Below, in pieces: positions 62,844 to 64,000 of a DNA stretch of 64,000 nucleotides (position 1 is the first letter of the stretch; each line of letters begins with the position of its first letter). A program made the translations under genes and the position numbers. The DNA is from an uncultured Flavobacteriaceae bacterium. Its GTDB lineage: Bacteria; Bacteroidota; Bacteroidia; Flavobacteriales; Flavobacteriaceae. The DNA lies in the NCBI GenBank assembly GCA_905181825.1, contig CAJIZJ010000012.1, positions 57,814 through 121,813 of the forward strand, given 5' to 3'. Below the pieces are notes generated by a model that was not told the origin of the DNA, searched no databases, and was given only the letters and a program-made list of their open reading frames with translations.

Positions 62844-64000
62844 TTACCAACTTTTTTGAGTACTACTGATTATTTGAATATACGTACGGTATGGGTGCGC
62901 ATACTCCATCGGGTTACCGCAGCCGGGCGTACCGAAGTAATAACTATTAACCCCTTGTCCTATCCCCGCATGACACCCATTTATATTACCACTCGTTACA
63001 TCCCATCCAAGTGCTGCTGTGTTGGCACCACTGTTTGTACTCGGACGTTTTTGTGCAAAATAACGAAAGTCACTTTCATTGGTCCAAGTTATTGAGTCAC
63101 TAGACCCTGTAATACATATACTTGGGCTCGATGAGCTAAACGCTGCTGAAACAATAACCCTAAATGCGCCAGTTTCTGCTGAATAGTTTACCATTTTAAC
63201 GCCAGCAACGTAAGAGTTCGCAGGTAGTGTTTCGTAAACACCATTTAAATTACTACTAAGAATCTGGCTTGATCCAAATGCTATTGCAGCAGGATTACCC
63301 TGAGTACCTTTATACTCAGCACCTGGTACAATACTAATCATATTTACATATTCTGCCTGTGTTATTTCTATTAAATCATCAACGGCAGCAGCATCATACG
63401 CTGCACCAGTTGTAGATAAAGATCCACGGATAGCATCTCCTCCTTCATCTAAACCAATAGTGTTTGGTTTTTCACTACCATTTACTACTAGTGGTAAGTT
63501 TACAAAATCGAAGTTTATGGTATTGATATCTGCTACTCTAAGAGCATCAAATGTTGCTAGTATACCATCTTTTTTAATAATTAAAGTCACTACTAAATCA
63601 CCAGAGGCACTATAAGTACCTGCCTCGTAGCTGTAACCAAACGTCCAATTAGATGCTCCATCTTCTGCATATTGTGCATCTATAGCTACATCTGGGCTTA
63701 TATATTCGGCGTAAGCACCAACACCACCTGTGTAAGGTACATTTATTGTTGTATCAATTGCTAATATCCCTTGGCTATCTAATGGTAAGGTTGTATCATT
63801 TACAGAAAATACATATTGGTTGTTTGTGGGATTGGTATACGTTGCATCACCAATACCTACAGTTTTAGTTTTAACACAAGATAAGTTTATCTTTGTCCAC
63901 TCTGCTTCTAAATCTCCTGTAACAGGTGTGCCTGTTAAGTTATACGTTACTAACTCACTCTCACCTGCGCTTAAAGATACAGATGATGGAGACACAGAGC
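62844..64000 (-). CDS. Large beta-rich surface protein, C-terminal part (5' end outside window)
   Basis: The frame is open at the right edge, so the 383+ residues seen are only the 3' part. The sequence is rich in Thr, Ser, Gly, Asn and aromatic residues with few Lys, and reads as beta strands (SASGDLVVTLIIKKDGI; YVAGVKMVNYSAETGAFRVIV), like extracellular Bacteroidota proteins. Four Cys are seen (SCVKT, ICITG, GCHAG, PGCGNP). No T9SS sorting pattern is evident at the C-terminus, which ends PYRTYIQIISSTQKSW. I do not recognise the family. The GTG at 63995 is not a start. Confidence 0.6.
   Translation of the reverse strand, partial: SVSPSSVSLSAGESELVTYNLTGTPVTGDLEAEWTKINLSCVKTKTVGIGDATYTNPTNNQYVFSVNDTTLPLDSQGILAIDTTINVPYTGGVGAYAEYISPDVAIDAQYAEDGASNWTFGYSYEAGTYSASGDLVVTLIIKKDGILATFDALRVADINTINFDFVNLPLVVNGSEKPNTIGLDEGGDAIRGSLSTTGAAYDAAAVDDLIEITQAEYVNMISIVPGAEYKGTQGNPAAIAFGSSQILSSNLNGVYETLPANSYVAGVKMVNYSAETGAFRVIVSAAFSSSSPSICITGSSDSITWTNESDFRYFAQKRPSTNSGANTAALGWDVTSGNINGCHAGIGQGVNSYYFGTPGCGNPMEYAHPYRTYIQIISSTQKSW

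Noticed and set aside
62856..63095. 79-residue plus-strand ORF over the surface-protein gene
   Set aside because: Antisense shadow of the beta-rich partial gene; no family features and no promoter or start support.
1..64000. tRNA or rRNA genes, insertion sequences, prophage genes, restriction or toxin-antitoxin systems
   Set aside because: No transposase, integrase, phage structural gene, terminal inverted repeats or tRNA cloverleaf was seen; intergenic gaps are too short for rRNA. The HsdR_N-like protein stands alone without the other restriction subunits.

Overview
The window is a gene-dense, AT-rich stretch of a Bacteroidota chromosome, almost certainly from a (probably marine) Flavobacteriaceae. 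The evidence is: secreted proteins ending in type IX secretion (T9SS) sorting domains, the gliding-associated lipoprotein GldI, many -7 boxes of the Bacteroidota type TAnnTTTG, Bacteroidota-only families (DUF3810, DUF5683, OstA-like, cyclophilin-FKBP fusion), a shortened methylmalonyl-CoA mutase small subunit, and start codons with little Shine-Dalgarno signal. I see no rRNA, tRNA, CRISPR array, insertion sequence or prophage. No gene-free stretch exceeds 300 bases (the longest is 287 bases, 61005-61291).

Layout. 1-7.7 kb: the end of a polyphosphate glucokinase-like gene, an unknown small protein, holA, a stand-alone HsdR_N-type nuclease, a GT2 glycosyltransferase, an OmpA lipoprotein, pheT and trxB. 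7.8-18.7 kb: udk, an FtsB/DivIC protein, both methylmalonyl-CoA mutase subunits, a ParA paralog with an extra C-terminal domain, parA-parB, a DUF5683 protein, dapB, a large signal peptidase I and a WbqC protein. 18.7-25.0 kb (minus strand): a TPR protein, ribH, two tiny membrane proteins, mutL, two rhomboids and an EEP-family phosphohydrolase. 25.2-32.9 kb: recF with a lipoprotein and a DUF721 protein, ndk, a DHH phosphoesterase, gldI with a double-domain prolyl isomerase, pepD and a DUF3810 metalloprotease-like protein.

33-42 kb is the most accessory-looking part. It holds a hybrid histidine kinase, two adjacent secreted alpha/beta hydrolases and a pair of exported amidohydrolase-like proteins. 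The second hydrolase has the full cutinase/PETase motif set plus a T9SS sorting domain. 42-56.5 kb is housekeeping and envelope: an rRNA/tRNA methyltransferase, Rsh (ppGpp), a Fur-like regulator, purA, an OstA/LptA-like protein, a class III aminotransferase, a TPR protein, two DUF368 polyprenyl-phosphate transporter paralogs, aroE and a DUF349 protein with an acidic pentapeptide repeat. 56.5-64 kb (minus strand): an mnmA - S8 protease - nitronate monooxygenase - mazG operon, a cysteine-free thioredoxin-fold protein and the 3' part of a large beta-rich surface protein cut by the window edge.

Two points deserve most attention. One is the PETase-like secreted hydrolase at 36454-37560, whose signal peptide is complete only if translation starts at a rare ATT codon. 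The other is the ParA paralog at 12285-13370, which carries a BamE/SmpA-like C-terminal module beside the normal parAB locus. Apart from these the window is mostly conserved flavobacterial core genome. I did not find a clear multi-gene system of an unknown type.
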